Below the pieces are notes generated by a model, which saw only the letters and a list, made by a program, of their open reading frames with translations, was not told the DNA's origin and did not search any database. DNA of 64,000 bases from CAWBAT01 sp963810905. GTDB lineage: Bacteria > Acidobacteriota > Terriglobia > Versatilivoradales > Versatilivoraceae. Location: the NCBI GenBank assembly GCA_963810905.1, contig CAWEPG010000014.1, forward strand, positions 186,001 through 250,000. The letters run 5' to 3'. Shown one piece after another: positions 1 to 8,210 of this stretch (its first letter is position 1; every line of letters starts with the position of its first letter). The translations under genes were made by a program, and so were the position numbers.

Positions 1-863
1 ATGCCGGAGCCGTGCCGCCCGGAGGCCTTGAGAATTTTTCAAACGGTTTTTTGCCGGCAACTTATCAGGCTACACCGATGCAAGCCGAGGGAAAACCGGT
101 CGTGAATATCGAACCTGGAGATAATCCTAAAATCCAACGTGCGAAACTAGACGTGTTGCTCCAGGAGGACAAGCAGTTTCTGCAGTCAATTCGAAACGAT
201 GATGCCGTGGATTCCGCCATTCAAAATTACGAGTTGGCTTACAAAATGCAATCTGCCGTGCCGGATGTTTTGAATCTGGACAAAGAGAGTGAGGCGACTA
301 AGCGCCTTTACGGATTGGATGCCTCCGATAAGAATAAACGGTTGTATAGCACACAGTGTTTGCGTGCGCGAAAGTTAGTTGAGTCCGGTGTCCGCTTTGT
401 TGAGATCACTTGCCCTGAAGTTTATGGCTCGAATAATGGAACCTGGGACCAGCATAACGAACTAAAAAAGGGGCACGAAGGCAATGCGTTCATCACGGAC
501 CAGGGGATTGCCGGGTTACTCAAAGATTTAAAATCCAGGGGACTGCTCAACGAAACTCTGGTGGTTTGGGCGACGGAGTTTGGCCGAACCCCCCATGCGC
601 CCAAGCCCGATGGCCGCGACCATCATGAAACGGCCTTCACGGTCTGGATGGCGGGTGGAGGCTTAAAAAGCGGCTTCGTTTACGGCGCGACTGACGAAGT
701 CGGCATGCACTCAGTGGAAAACGTCACAGAAGTGTTCGATCTTCACGCCACAATTCTCCAGCTTCTGGGATTAGATCACAAGAAACTCACGTACCGTTTT
801 GGTGGCCGCAATGTTAGCCTCACGGATGTCCATGGCCACGTCATCAACGGGATTCTCGCCTGA
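1..863 (+). CDS. DUF1501 family protein, C-terminal part (cut by window edge)
   Basis: The open frame runs in from the left edge without a start codon, so about 285 residues of a longer protein are present. The C-terminal block is characteristic of DUF1501, a family with an alkaline-phosphatase/sulfatase-like fold: EFGRTP, GRDHHETAFTVWMAGGG, VYGATDEVG and a closing DLHATILQLLGLDH plus LTYRFGGR. In this family the gene usually sits beside a DUF1549/DUF1553 cytochrome-like partner; that partner would lie left of the window and cannot be checked. The biochemical role is unknown, although secretion is typical for full-length members. The stop TGA is followed five bases later by a palindromic repeat (868-975). 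I am sure of the family and not of any function. Confidence 0.88.
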   Translation, partial: AGAVPPGGLENFSNGFLPATYQATPMQAEGKPVVNIEPGDNPKIQRAKLDVLLQEDKQFLQSIRNDDAVDSAIQNYELAYKMQSAVPDVLNLDKESEATKRLYGLDASDKNKRLYSTQCLRARKLVESGVRFVEITCPEVYGSNNGTWDQHNELKKGHEGNAFITDQGIAGLLKDLKSRGLLNETLVVWATEFGRTPHAPKPDGRDHHETAFTVWMAGGGLKSGFVYGATDEVGMHSVENVTEVFDLHATILQLLGLDHKKLTYRFGGRNVSLTDVHGHVINGILA

Positions 864-867
864 AAAT

Positions 868-975
868 CCCTCCTATCAAGGGGGAAAGCACCACAGGCGC
901 CGGGGGGTGTCTCGCTTGGAAAAAATCACTCTGCGTAGGACCGAGACATCCCCCTACACCCCCTTCAAAGGGGGA
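868..975. repeat. Intergenic repeat with nested inverted segments
   Basis: The segment starts with CCCTCCTATCAAGGGGGAA and ends with CCCCCTTCAAAGGGGGAA, each able to fold. Between them GGGGTGTCTCG (near 904) faces CGAGACATCCCC (near 944), an almost perfect inverted pair. It lies between a gene end and the signal peptide of the next gene and reads through in that gene's frame, so it looks like an inserted palindromic element. Confidence 0.5.
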
Positions 976-2193
976 ATCGTACTATTTTCGATCCTCTTTC
1001 TCGCAGCGTCCTTTCTTGCTATCTCGCCTGTTATTGCTCAGAACTCGAATCAGACAGGCCTTGATCCGAATCGCCTTGCCCAAATTCCAACCCGGATGCA
1101 GCAGTTCGTTGACAAGGGAACGGTAGCTGGAGTTGTCACGCTCGTGGCACGTCATGGGCATGTGGCCGAGCTCGATGCCGTGGGCTTTACCGATTTGGAA
1201 ACGAAACAGCCGATGCGAGTCGACAATATTTTTCAGATTCATTCCATGACGAAACCGATTGTTGCGATCGCAGCGATGATGCTCGTCGAGGAAGGGAAGC
1301 TGCAAATTGGCGATCCCGTTGAGAAGATCTTGCCAGAATTCCGCGGCCAGTGGGTTACGGAATCGAAGAGCGTCGAAGCGATGTCTCTGCACCGCCCGTC
1401 CCGGCCGGTCACTTTGCGCGACCTCATGACCCATACTTCCGGCATGAGCACCAACCCGCCGGAATCCATCAAGGAATTGCACGGCGCCTTGCATATGCCG
1501 CTCGCGGACGTCGTACTGGTGGAGTCTCAGCAACCGCTCGATTTCGACCCTGGCAGTAAGTGGCAGTACTCCAATACAGGTATTGCTGCGCTAGCCCGAG
1601 TTATTGAAGTGGTTTCCGGAATGCCCTTCGAGAAATTCCTCGATCGACGCATCTTCAAGCCGCTGGGCATGAAAGATACGTATATCTTTCCTCCGAAGGA
1701 AAAGCACGACCGCATGCCCACGGCCTATATCTTGAAGGATGGCAAACCGGTCAAATACACGGCGGATCCATTGGGCGAAGGGGTATTGAAGTTTCGCGAG
1801 GGTGCGAAATACTCGCTACCGGAAGGGGGGATCTATTCGACCGCGAGCGACCTTTACATCCTCTATCAAATGATGCTCAACAAAGGTCAGGTCAATGGCG
1901 TTCGCATTCTTTCACCACAGTCGGTTGAATGGATGACCCGTGTCCATACCGGTGATCTAACTACCAGTCAAACCGGTGCGGGCTGGGGCCTCGGCTGGTT
2001 TGTGATGAAGGATACCGCTGGTACCCAGTCGCCACTCTCTCCGGGCACCTTTGGTCACGGCGGGCGCTATGGAACCTTTTGTTTCATTGATCCTCAAAAG
2101 GACTTGATTGGGATCTTCATGATTCACCGGGAAGGGGGCAGCGAGGAACGCCAGGCATTCATGGCGTTGGCTGAATCATCGATCATCGAGTGA
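907..2193 (+). CDS. Beta-lactamase-family serine hydrolase (class C / esterase type)
   Basis: This is a secreted serine hydrolase of the beta-lactamase/penicillin-binding fold (PF00144 type). The nucleophile motif SMTK is at about residues 113-116 (HSMTKPIVAIAAMML), YSN is near residue 220, and HGG (FGHGGRYGTFCF) stands in for the KTG box. A hydrophobic signal segment, ILFLAASFLAISPVIAQ, precedes the mature part. Many such proteins are esterases or D-peptidases rather than antibiotic-hydrolysing enzymes, and nothing here points to resistance. The start is uncertain: the frame stays open back to 799 inside the DUF1501 end, no ATG precedes the signal peptide, and GTG at 907 is the best candidate. 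That places about 20 residues encoded by the upstream repeat in front of the signal sequence. Confidence 0.85.
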   Translation: MSRLEKITLRRTETSPYTPFKGGIVLFSILFLAASFLAISPVIAQNSNQTGLDPNRLAQIPTRMQQFVDKGTVAGVVTLVARHGHVAELDAVGFTDLETKQPMRVDNIFQIHSMTKPIVAIAAMMLVEEGKLQIGDPVEKILPEFRGQWVTESKSVEAMSLHRPSRPVTLRDLMTHTSGMSTNPPESIKELHGALHMPLADVVLVESQQPLDFDPGSKWQYSNTGIAALARVIEVVSGMPFEKFLDRRIFKPLGMKDTYIFPPKEKHDRMPTAYILKDGKPVKYTADPLGEGVLKFREGAKYSLPEGGIYSTASDLYILYQMMLNKGQVNGVRILSPQSVEWMTRVHTGDLTTSQTGAGWGLGWFVMKDTAGTQSPLSPGTFGHGGRYGTFCFIDPQKDLIGIFMIHREGGSEERQAFMALAESSIIE

Positions 2194-2214
2194 ATAGATC
2201 GTCGCGGTAATCAT

Positions 2215-2520
2215 TTACAGATCGATGTCACGGATAGGCTTTGTAACGGGTTCGTCTTTGCTTTTTTCGAATGCCGCTTGAAATTTTCGTTCTAGCAACT
2301 GAGACTTAACCTTTTCATTTTCGGTTCCCTGCTTGAAAAGTGCCTCACGATGTTCGGCTTGCTCTTTGAGAAGCGCTGCGGCTTGGTCCAGATCGGGAAG
2401 ATTTGCGATCTTCGGAGGAGCTTCATGACTCACCACTTTCCCCAGCCTGGAATCAATTCTCAGGACGGCGTTACAACACGGACACGTAACGAATATGTCC
2501 CGGGTGTTTGAATCCGTCAT
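2215..2520 (-). CDS. Small hypothetical protein with a CPCC knuckle
   Basis: A 101-residue protein starting at MTDSN; a further upstream start exists but adds a poorly supported leader. Near the N-terminus is VTCPCCNAVLRID, a zinc-ribbon-like half knuckle, followed by a charged, probably helical tail (DQAAALLKEQAEHREALFKQ...). It is convergent with the serine hydrolase. The gene resembles short acidobacterial conserved hypotheticals with a single CxxC pair, but I cannot assign a function. Metal binding would need a second pair of ligands, by dimerisation or from a partner, because only one CPCC is present. Confidence 0.6.
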   Translation of the reverse strand: MTDSNTRDIFVTCPCCNAVLRIDSRLGKVVSHEAPPKIANLPDLDQAAALLKEQAEHREALFKQGTENEKVKSQLLERKFQAAFEKSKDEPVTKPIRDIDL

Positions 2521-2777
2521 AGTCGCAACTCCTATCCTAAGAAGTGACAATCTAGCTACAAAACTATACTATCCACAAGGCTTAATTCTGTCAATCCGGC
2601 TGCGCGTCGGTCAGTTTCTTGTTATGCATTGATCGATTGCGAGCGCCGACTTTGATTCGACTATTCGTGGTGAGCCAAGATGATTGGATTGAATCCTTTG
2701 GTGGGACCATTGTGATTGCATCCGGCCGGAACCTGAGTTTTAATATGGCGACAATATTATGACGGGCATTTTGCCGG

Positions 2778-3026
2778 TTGAGAACCTGGTGGCCGTTTCC
2801 CGAGGTCGCGCGTAACGCGGTCATCGAGGTCAGCTCATCCGAAAAGAGCGCGGCGTTGATACAGTCTGCCACAACACAGCAATCTGCTGCGGCCACGACA
2901 AATAACCCAGTGAAGACGCCGCAGCAAAAGCTCGCGGAGCTGCAGCCGATGTTCAATCAGGGGCTTATCAGCCAGAGCGACTACGATGCGGCGAAGACGA
3001 AGATCCTCAACCAGATGATGCAATGA
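2778..3026 (+). CDS. SHOCT-domain small protein, possibly a gene fragment
   Basis: The last ~32 residues match the SHOCT (short C-terminal) domain: KLAELQPMFNQGLISQSDYDAAKTKILNQM. A Ser/Thr/Gln-rich linker precedes it. SHOCT domains normally form the tail of a longer, often membrane-bound protein. Here the frame opens only at a TTG (2778) after a stop at 2760, with no good ribosome site, so the rest of the gene may have been lost or shifted. The domain call is firm; whether this is a complete gene is doubtful. Confidence 0.5.
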   Translation: MRTWWPFPEVARNAVIEVSSSEKSAALIQSATTQQSAAATTNNPVKTPQQKLAELQPMFNQGLISQSDYDAAKTKILNQMMQ

Positions 3027-3127
3027 GGAGTGACGGACGACCTGATAACTCTGTCCTTTGACGCGACCCGGCAAGAAGATCCAGGTGACGACCACAAATT
3101 CCATATACGATAAGTTCAGCGGGTAAC

Positions 3128-3180
3128 GCCGGGTTAGTGACCCGGCCTAGGTCTTTGTAGGCCGCATGACCTCATGCGGC
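3128..3180. repeat. Chain of three overlapping hairpins
   Basis: Three stems follow one another and share bases. GCCGGGT pairs with ACCCGGC (3128-3146), GGCCTA with TAGGCC (3144-3163), and GCCGCATGA with TCATGCGGC (3161-3180, two-base loop). Neighbouring stems cannot form together. The opening GCCGGGTTAGTGA resembles 31872-31884, and GTGACCCGGCCTA recurs at 59870-59882. Confidence 0.6.
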
Positions 3181-3215
3181 GGTGGTTGGTGAAAAATCCA
3201 GATTAAGAGGCGAAA

Positions 3216-4223
3216 ATGATCGAACACTCGACTTCACCGCCACTGCGCCTTCTGCAGGCAGCCGCCTACGTTGTCGTTGTTGCTTGGGGAATCAAGTCTG
3301 CGTCCCACCTCCTCTCGGTCGTCCTCATAGCGCTACTGCTGACCTACGTCATCCTCCCCTTTCCGAAGTGGCTGATGCATCGGTTCGGGCTTCGCAAAAG
3401 CTTGGCAATTGTATTGACCGTGGCCTTCGTACTCACTATTTACCTGGTGATATCCGTTGCCTTGGTCGAGGCCGCTTTTCAACTGCGGGAGAGGCTGCCG
3501 ATCTATGAGGAGCATTTGAGGGGCCTGTACGACCGAATCGCTGGCTACTTGAGTGCTCACGGGAATCAATCCGCCCATGTCTCCGTAAAGAGTTTGTATA
3601 GTTACGATCGGATCGTTGAGTTGGCACGCTTGATACTCCCATCGGTGATCAGCATTTTGTCTGATCGATTTTTGATCTCTTTGCTGGCACTAATTTTTCT
3701 GGTGGAGATGGTTGATCCGGGGGGCGCCAAGAGCGGGTCTCTCGCCCGGAACCTGGTTTACTATGGTGGTGACGTTCAGCGCTTCATTGCCATTTCCGCG
3801 CAGACGGGAGCCATCAATGCACTGGTTAACCTAGTGCTCCTCGTTGCTCTCGGCGTCGATTTCGCGTTCGTCTGGTGTTTTCTCTATTTCTTCCTCCACT
3901 TCATCCCCAACTTAGGCTTTCTGATCTCTATCGTCCCGCCGAGCCTGATGGCACTCCTGATGTTGGGTTGGAAACGGGCTCTGCTGGTGGTTGGCGGGCT
4001 CATCTTGACCGAGATGTTGGGAGACTATGTGGTCAAACCCATGCTCATGATCAAGGGGTTACATGTTTCGCTTCTCGAGATCATGCTCTCCTTGATGGTG
4101 TGGGGTTTTCTGCTCGGCCCGGCAGGAGCAATCCTGGCCGTCCCGCTCACGCTCGCGCTGCGAAGATTCATCGAACGGCCTTCGACGGAAGGGGAGGTTG
4201 CAGTGGCCGGGGAGGCGCATTAG
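3216..4223 (+). CDS. AI-2E family (UPF0118) membrane transporter
   Basis: A 335-residue polytopic inner-membrane protein of the AI-2E transporter family (PF01594). An N-terminal hydrophobic pair (AAAYVVVVAWGIKSASHLLSVVLIALLLTYVILPF) is followed by a large soluble loop. The C-terminal membrane core carries the family pattern FLHFIPNLGFLISIVPPSLMALL, then LGDYVVKPMLMIKG and a final GPAGAILAVPLTLALRRF. Members have been linked to autoinducer-2 export or Na+/H+ exchange, so the substrate here is unknown. ATG at 3216 follows AAGAGG at a usable distance. A hairpin chain lies just upstream and a second repeat just downstream, so the gene is isolated between palindromic repeats. Confidence 0.9.
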   Translation: MIEHSTSPPLRLLQAAAYVVVVAWGIKSASHLLSVVLIALLLTYVILPFPKWLMHRFGLRKSLAIVLTVAFVLTIYLVISVALVEAAFQLRERLPIYEEHLRGLYDRIAGYLSAHGNQSAHVSVKSLYSYDRIVELARLILPSVISILSDRFLISLLALIFLVEMVDPGGAKSGSLARNLVYYGGDVQRFIAISAQTGAINALVNLVLLVALGVDFAFVWCFLYFFLHFIPNLGFLISIVPPSLMALLMLGWKRALLVVGGLILTEMLGDYVVKPMLMIKGLHVSLLEIMLSLMVWGFLLGPAGAILAVPLTLALRRFIERPSTEGEVAVAGEAH

Positions 4224-4243
4224 GCTTGTCCCCTTCCTTTTGA

Positions 4244-4314
4244 GAGCCCTGAAAGGGCGGAAGAGTCTAGCCCAGGGCAAGAGCGAGGCAGGAGCCTCGC
4301 GCGTCGCCCTGGGG
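4244..4314 (+). repeat. Dispersed palindromic repeat, copy A
   Basis: It begins GAGCCCTGAAAGGGC, continues with an outer stem CCCAGGGC/GCCCTGGG and an inner stem GCGAGGC/GCCTCGC. A second copy at 7783-7853 is almost identical over the same 71 bases and in the same orientation. It lies in a 231-base gap without a gene. Further CCCTGAAAGGGT and CCCTTCAGGGCTGG motifs follow up to about 4405, perhaps a decayed neighbouring copy. Confidence 0.75.
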
Positions 4315-4454
4315 ACATAACGTCAAGGAGACCTGACCCTGAAAGGGTCGAACAGAAAGCGTAACCTAACCGTTCGAAGCCGTTAAACCCTTCAGGGCTG
4401 GATGCAAAACCTTCTGAGGACCAAATCAGATCAATCATCATTGAGGAGAATACT

Positions 4455-5502
4455 ATGATTAAAAGGCTCATCCCAGTTGCTCTTTTGGTTTGCTTGATTA
4501 TGTCTGGAGCTTCACCCGTTTTTTCTCAGGCGAATTTGAAGCTGAAAAATTATCTCAGCCAGACGCTCGGGCTGAGCCAAGCTCAGATTGCGTCCATTCA
4601 AAACGGGCAGCCATATGCCCAGGCTCTAGAGTCCCGCACCCCGGCAGAGATTTTCGTGCTCGGAGTGATTTACATCAATGCAGACTCCTGAAAGTTACGT
4701 GAAGTTCGCGAGCGATTTCAATCGTCTGAGCCAACTTCCTGGCTACCTGGCCGTGAAGCCATTCAGCGACCCACCACAACTGTCTGACCTGCAGGGCTTC
4801 GGATTCGGCAGCGATGACGTCAAGGGGTTGAAGAGCTGCAAGCCCGGTAACTGCGTGGTTCAGTTGCCAGGCAGTACCATGGAAGAGCTTCGTAAGTCCG
4901 TGAACTGGACTTCTCCGAACGTAGATGATGAGGTGAACCAGTTCGTTCAGAAATTGGCATTGTCACGTCTGCTTTTGTACCAGAAAGAGGGCGGTCGGAT
5001 TCTTGGTGCCGTTTATAACGATAAGAGTCAGCAGGTCAACGTCACTGATCAGTTCAGATACATGCTCAGCTATATCAAAGCCTTGCCCCAGAATCTGCCG
5101 GGTTTTTACAACTACCTCCTCAATTATCCGGATGCAAAGCCTGCCAACGTGGAAAGTAGGTTTTATTGGGATAACGTGAAATTCGGACTGAAGCCGACCC
5201 TTCGCATGGTGCAGGTTTTTACGATGCACGGAACCACGCCTCAGGAGCCAGCCTATGTCATTGCTGAGAAACAGCTCTATTCGAGCCATTATTTCGAGAC
5301 GGCGCTCGACCTCACGTTCTGTATCCGCGGCAGCGACGATCCGAAGCAAACTGGTTTTTTCCTCGTCAAGGCGATGGGATCGGAACAGGCTGGACTAACC
5401 GGGTTCAAAGGCTCAATTGTTCGAAGAGTCGCGGTGGACCGGTCCGTCTCGGATCTGCAGAAGTCGCTGGCGACCATCAAGAGCACACTTGAGCATAAAT
5501 AA
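4455..5502 (+). CDS. Conserved secreted hypothetical protein, one frameshift
   Basis: Two adjacent frames make one protein of about 348 residues. The first (from ATG 4455, after a GAGGAG site) gives a signal peptide (LIPVALLVCLIMSGASPVFSQ) and a domain ending ESRTPAEIFVLGVIYIN. The second resumes in the +1 frame at about 4680 with PESYVKFASDFNRLSQLPGYLAVKPF and continues to 5502. The join reads naturally, as VIYINA then PESYVKFASDF, so a single-base indel near 4680-4690 splits one gene. A downstream motif is CKPGNCVVQLPGSTMEELRKSVNW. I recognise it as a periplasmic conserved hypothetical family of Acidobacteria and other soil bacteria with no known function. Confidence 0.7.
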
Positions 5503-5828
5503 CACAAACGCCATAAATAAATAATGTTTCAAATCCGGCACCTTCCCTAGCAGTCCGCCTTAACCAAGTGGGACACTCCCAGTGCAACCCGGAATCCAAT
5601 TCCCTCGCCCCTTTAAAGGATGCTACTGAAGGGTGAAGAATTATTGATAAAAGTAATTAAGGGTCTGCTTTAATTGAAGTTCTAAAAACGGCCCATACGA
5701 AAGAAACAACCCCAGCCATCGGCCCCGGCTACAGAAATAAGCGCGAATTGATGTCACCAAACATCGTTCCACATTCGCAACGAAGGCCCGAAGGAATTCA
5801 GGTATTTGTCTACAAAAAGGAGGATCAT

Positions 5829-6664
5829 ATGATACACGTTGGAACGACAATTCAAAGTAATAGAATCATGAGGTCCAACTGGATAAACCTCCGCTTGGGC
5901 GGGTTCCGCGTCGGTGCGATGGCGGTGCTGGCAGCAGCAGTTGTTGTGCTAGCAGGCTGCGCCAAGGAACCAAAGGACGATGCTCAACTCACGGAGATCA
6001 AGTTTGATAACCTCATGGGCACCCGCTACACCGAAATTCTGCTGGTGTTCGGCGATGCCGTGACCAAGAACTTCACGGCCGGCGTCTACAACACCACCGG
6101 CCTGAACGGCGCCAACCCCGGCGGCGGCGGTGACAGCTCCCCCGCGGCCATCCTGGACAAGATCGACATGAAGAAGGTCAAGGAAGACAACGGTGCGCTG
6201 AGCACCGTGAAAAACGGACCGCGCCTCTGGACGGTTGACCATGTCGGTGCGAAGTTCGGCAAGGAGCGCGATTTCCAGGGCCTCAAGGCACGCTGGGTCA
6301 TGTGGTTCCCCATCCCCGACGCGATCCGCGAAGGCAAGGACCTCTCCTACGCGATCATGGACGCGCATCGTGACACCAGCATGAGCATCGAAAGGGATCT
6401 CGCGTCTACATCCTGGATGATCCCCAGGGCACCTCGTTTGTCATGAAGTCGGCCAGCCTGATCAAGGACCCAAATCAGAAGTTCGAAGATTTGAAGGATC
6501 TTGGTTCGCGCCTGAAGCTAGCCCCGGGCTGGAAGTTCCGCACCTTGATCCTTGAACAAGATCTAGTCTTTATGACCGACAATGGCGCAACCAACATTAC
6601 TCAGGACGAGATTGGCAACACCTACGACCGCGTCGGTGGCCCGTACAGCAACTACAAGCCGTAG
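5829..6664 (+). CDS. Conserved lipoprotein, one frameshift
   Basis: ATG 5829 follows a strong AAGGAGG (5817-5823), which decides the start over the longer upstream frame. The N-terminus is a lipoprotein signal: a basic region, AVLAAAVVVLAGC with the lipobox LAGC, then KEPKDD. The mature part has a Gly-rich stretch (ANPGGGGDSSPAA) and GLKARWVMWFPIPDAIREGKDLSYAIMDAHRDTSM. After about 6395 the frame breaks, but the +1 frame continues sensibly as SRVYILDDPQGTSFVMKSASLIKDPNQKFEDL down to 6664. One indel therefore separates the last ~90 residues. Conserved lipoproteins of this type occur in soil bacteria; the function is unknown. Confidence 0.7.
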
Positions 6665-6724
6665 TCGGGCTTTCGCCGGGCCTGCTCTACATCGTGCTAA
6701 GTTGCACAAATTCGCGTTATTTGC

Positions 6725-6779
6725 TGTAGCCGGGGCCGTTGGCCCTGGACAGGGGCCGGCCTCAGCGAGGCCGGCTACA
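6725..6779. repeat. Palindromic repeat, TGTAGCCGG family
   Basis: The ends TGTAGCCGG and CCGGCTACA are inverted, and inside is a perfect 9-bp stem GCCGGCCTC/GAGGCCGGC with a 3-base loop (6755-6775). A related, more diverged copy lies at 37741-37790. It sits in the gap between the lipoprotein and the potassium-channel gene. Confidence 0.6.
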
Positions 6780-6886
6780 ACAAAGACTTCTGTAACTTAG
6801 TACTAGTGATCCTATAAAAACTTAGGAATTCGATGTAAGCTTGGCAACGCCCTGATGGGGGTTGGACCAGAAAGGACGGTCGTCAA

Positions 6887-7540
6887 ATGCCGGAACAAGC
6901 GCAATCACGATGGGATTTGTTTCTTCTGCTCTCTCTCTTGCTGGTCATTGTCATGTATCCCGTGCTGGATCACGGCAACCTGCGGAGATTGATTCTCGGA
7001 GTATTTTTTTTTGTGCCTGTTGTTGCTGCGACCGTCAGGGCGTCGGAGATAAAAGTCTGGGTATGGCCGTCGGTTTTGTTGATGGCCGGTTCCTTTATTT
7101 TTGCAGCGGCCAGTACCTTTTTCCCCAGTCCAGACCTAATCGGGATCAAATGGGGAATGCTGACTCTTTTTTTCGGGGTAAGCGTAGTCAGTCTTTTCTC
7201 CTATCTCATGAATGCCCGCTCGGTTATCAGTGCGCACCTTTATACGGCGGCCAGCATTTACCTATTGCTTGGAATGCAATGGTTTGCCCTTTACAGCGCT
7301 ATCGATGCCTTCTACCCGGGCTCTTTTCTGTACAACGCCACTCTAGGGGCCGACCATCGAAGCGAACTCTTGTACTTCAGTCTGATCACTCTCTCGACAA
7401 TCGGTTACGGCGATATTGTTCCGCTGCACGGTGAGGTTCGCATCTTGGCGGCGCTGGAGGGGGTCACGGGTGTTCTCTACGTTGCCATCACCGTGGCGAT
7501 CTTAGTCAGCGCTTACAAAAGGGAGCCCAATCCGCGGTGA
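6887..7540 (+). CDS. Potassium channel protein (TIGYGD selectivity filter)
   Basis: A 217-residue inner-membrane protein. Five hydrophobic segments (about residues 11-28, 34-51, 60-79, 90-108 and 116-138) precede a pore loop, LLYFSLITLSTIGYGDIVPL, with the K+ filter TIGYGD at 171-176. A final helix, LYVAITVAILVSAY, follows. This is the Ion_trans_2 (PF07885) pore module. No regularly spaced arginines mark a voltage sensor, and no cytoplasmic RCK/TrkA domain follows the last helix, so gating is unclear. ATG 6887 has AAAGGACGG upstream. The gene stands alone between palindromic repeats. Confidence 0.88.
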   Translation: MPEQAQSRWDLFLLLSLLLVIVMYPVLDHGNLRRLILGVFFFVPVVAATVRASEIKVWVWPSVLLMAGSFIFAAASTFFPSPDLIGIKWGMLTLFFGVSVVSLFSYLMNARSVISAHLYTAASIYLLLGMQWFALYSAIDAFYPGSFLYNATLGADHRSELLYFSLITLSTIGYGDIVPLHGEVRILAALEGVTGVLYVAITVAILVSAYKREPNPR

Positions 7541-7782
7541 GAAAAGAACGATTGCACCTTGCGGTAATGCCTCAGTTCCGGGAGGCAGGTGTGAACTGTG
7601 CGTTGGTAGCCACGGCGAGCGCTTTTCTCGCCGTGGGCTTTTCCAGGCCGAACACACAAGCCCACGATGAATTGAAGAGCAAATTCATCGTGGCTACCTG
7701 TAGCCTGGGCCGCCGACCCCGGACCCGGGGTTTGGACATTTTTCAAGAAGTGCTGCGGCCGGAGGCTGCTGTTTCCTCTTGG

Positions 7783-7853
7783 GAGCCCTGAAAGGGCTTC
7801 AGAGAATAGCCCAGGGCAAGAGCGAGGCAGGAGCCTCGTGCGCCGCCCTGGGT
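7783..7853 (+). repeat. Dispersed palindromic repeat, copy B
   Basis: Same unit as 4244-4314: GAGCCCTGAAAGGGC, the outer CCCAGGGC/GCCCTGGG and the inner GCGAGGC/GCCTCG stems. Only a few bases differ between the copies, mostly in the spacer after the first stem. The two copies lie 3.5 kb apart in the same orientation. Confidence 0.75.
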
Positions 7854-7874
7854 CAGGGTTCCAACCAATTTTCT

Positions 7875-7911
7875 CCTCTCCCCCAACACAAAAAGCGCGT
7901 TGGGGGAGAGG
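7875..7911. repeat. Perfect 13-bp inverted repeat
   Basis: CCTCTCCCCCAAC and GTTGGGGGAGAGG form a perfect stem around an 11-base loop. No T-run follows on the plus strand (GTAAAAATA), so it is a poor plus-strand terminator. It lies just after repeat copy B. Confidence 0.6.
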
Positions 7912-7933
7912 GTAAAAATACAGGGAATACAAA

Positions 7934-8002
7934 CCCAGGGCTCCAACAGCGTCAGAAGCCGCTATTGGAGCCCTGGGCTACGATCCGATGCCCCGCTGGG
8001 GC
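7934..8002. repeat. Perfect 13-bp inverted repeat plus GCCCCGCTGGGGC stem
   Basis: CCCAGGGCTCCAA (7934-7946) pairs perfectly with TTGGAGCCCTGGG (7965-7977). GCCCCGCTGGGGC follows at 7990-8002. The 660-base gap between the potassium channel and the next gene holds this, the repeats at 7783 and 7875, and no convincing gene. Confidence 0.6.
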
Positions 8003-8210
8003 AATACAAGGAAGAAGCGGTTTCCTGCCGCTTCAATTTTCAGAGCTGGACAGAGGCCGGCCTCACCGAAGCCCAGCAACGATTCCAGCTTGAGTTTCTA
8101 TATGAGCTCACGAGTACCTATTGACGGCTAGTTCTTCAGCTACAGCTGAGTTATAATTTGTCGGTTGTGATCGAATTGCATTCCGAAGCAGCGTACTGCC
8201 CTTGCCCCTG

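Noticed and set aside
2591..2956. Minus-strand open frame overlapping the SHOCT segment
   Set aside because: The plus-strand frame encodes a recognisable SHOCT domain; the opposite frame is a shadow.
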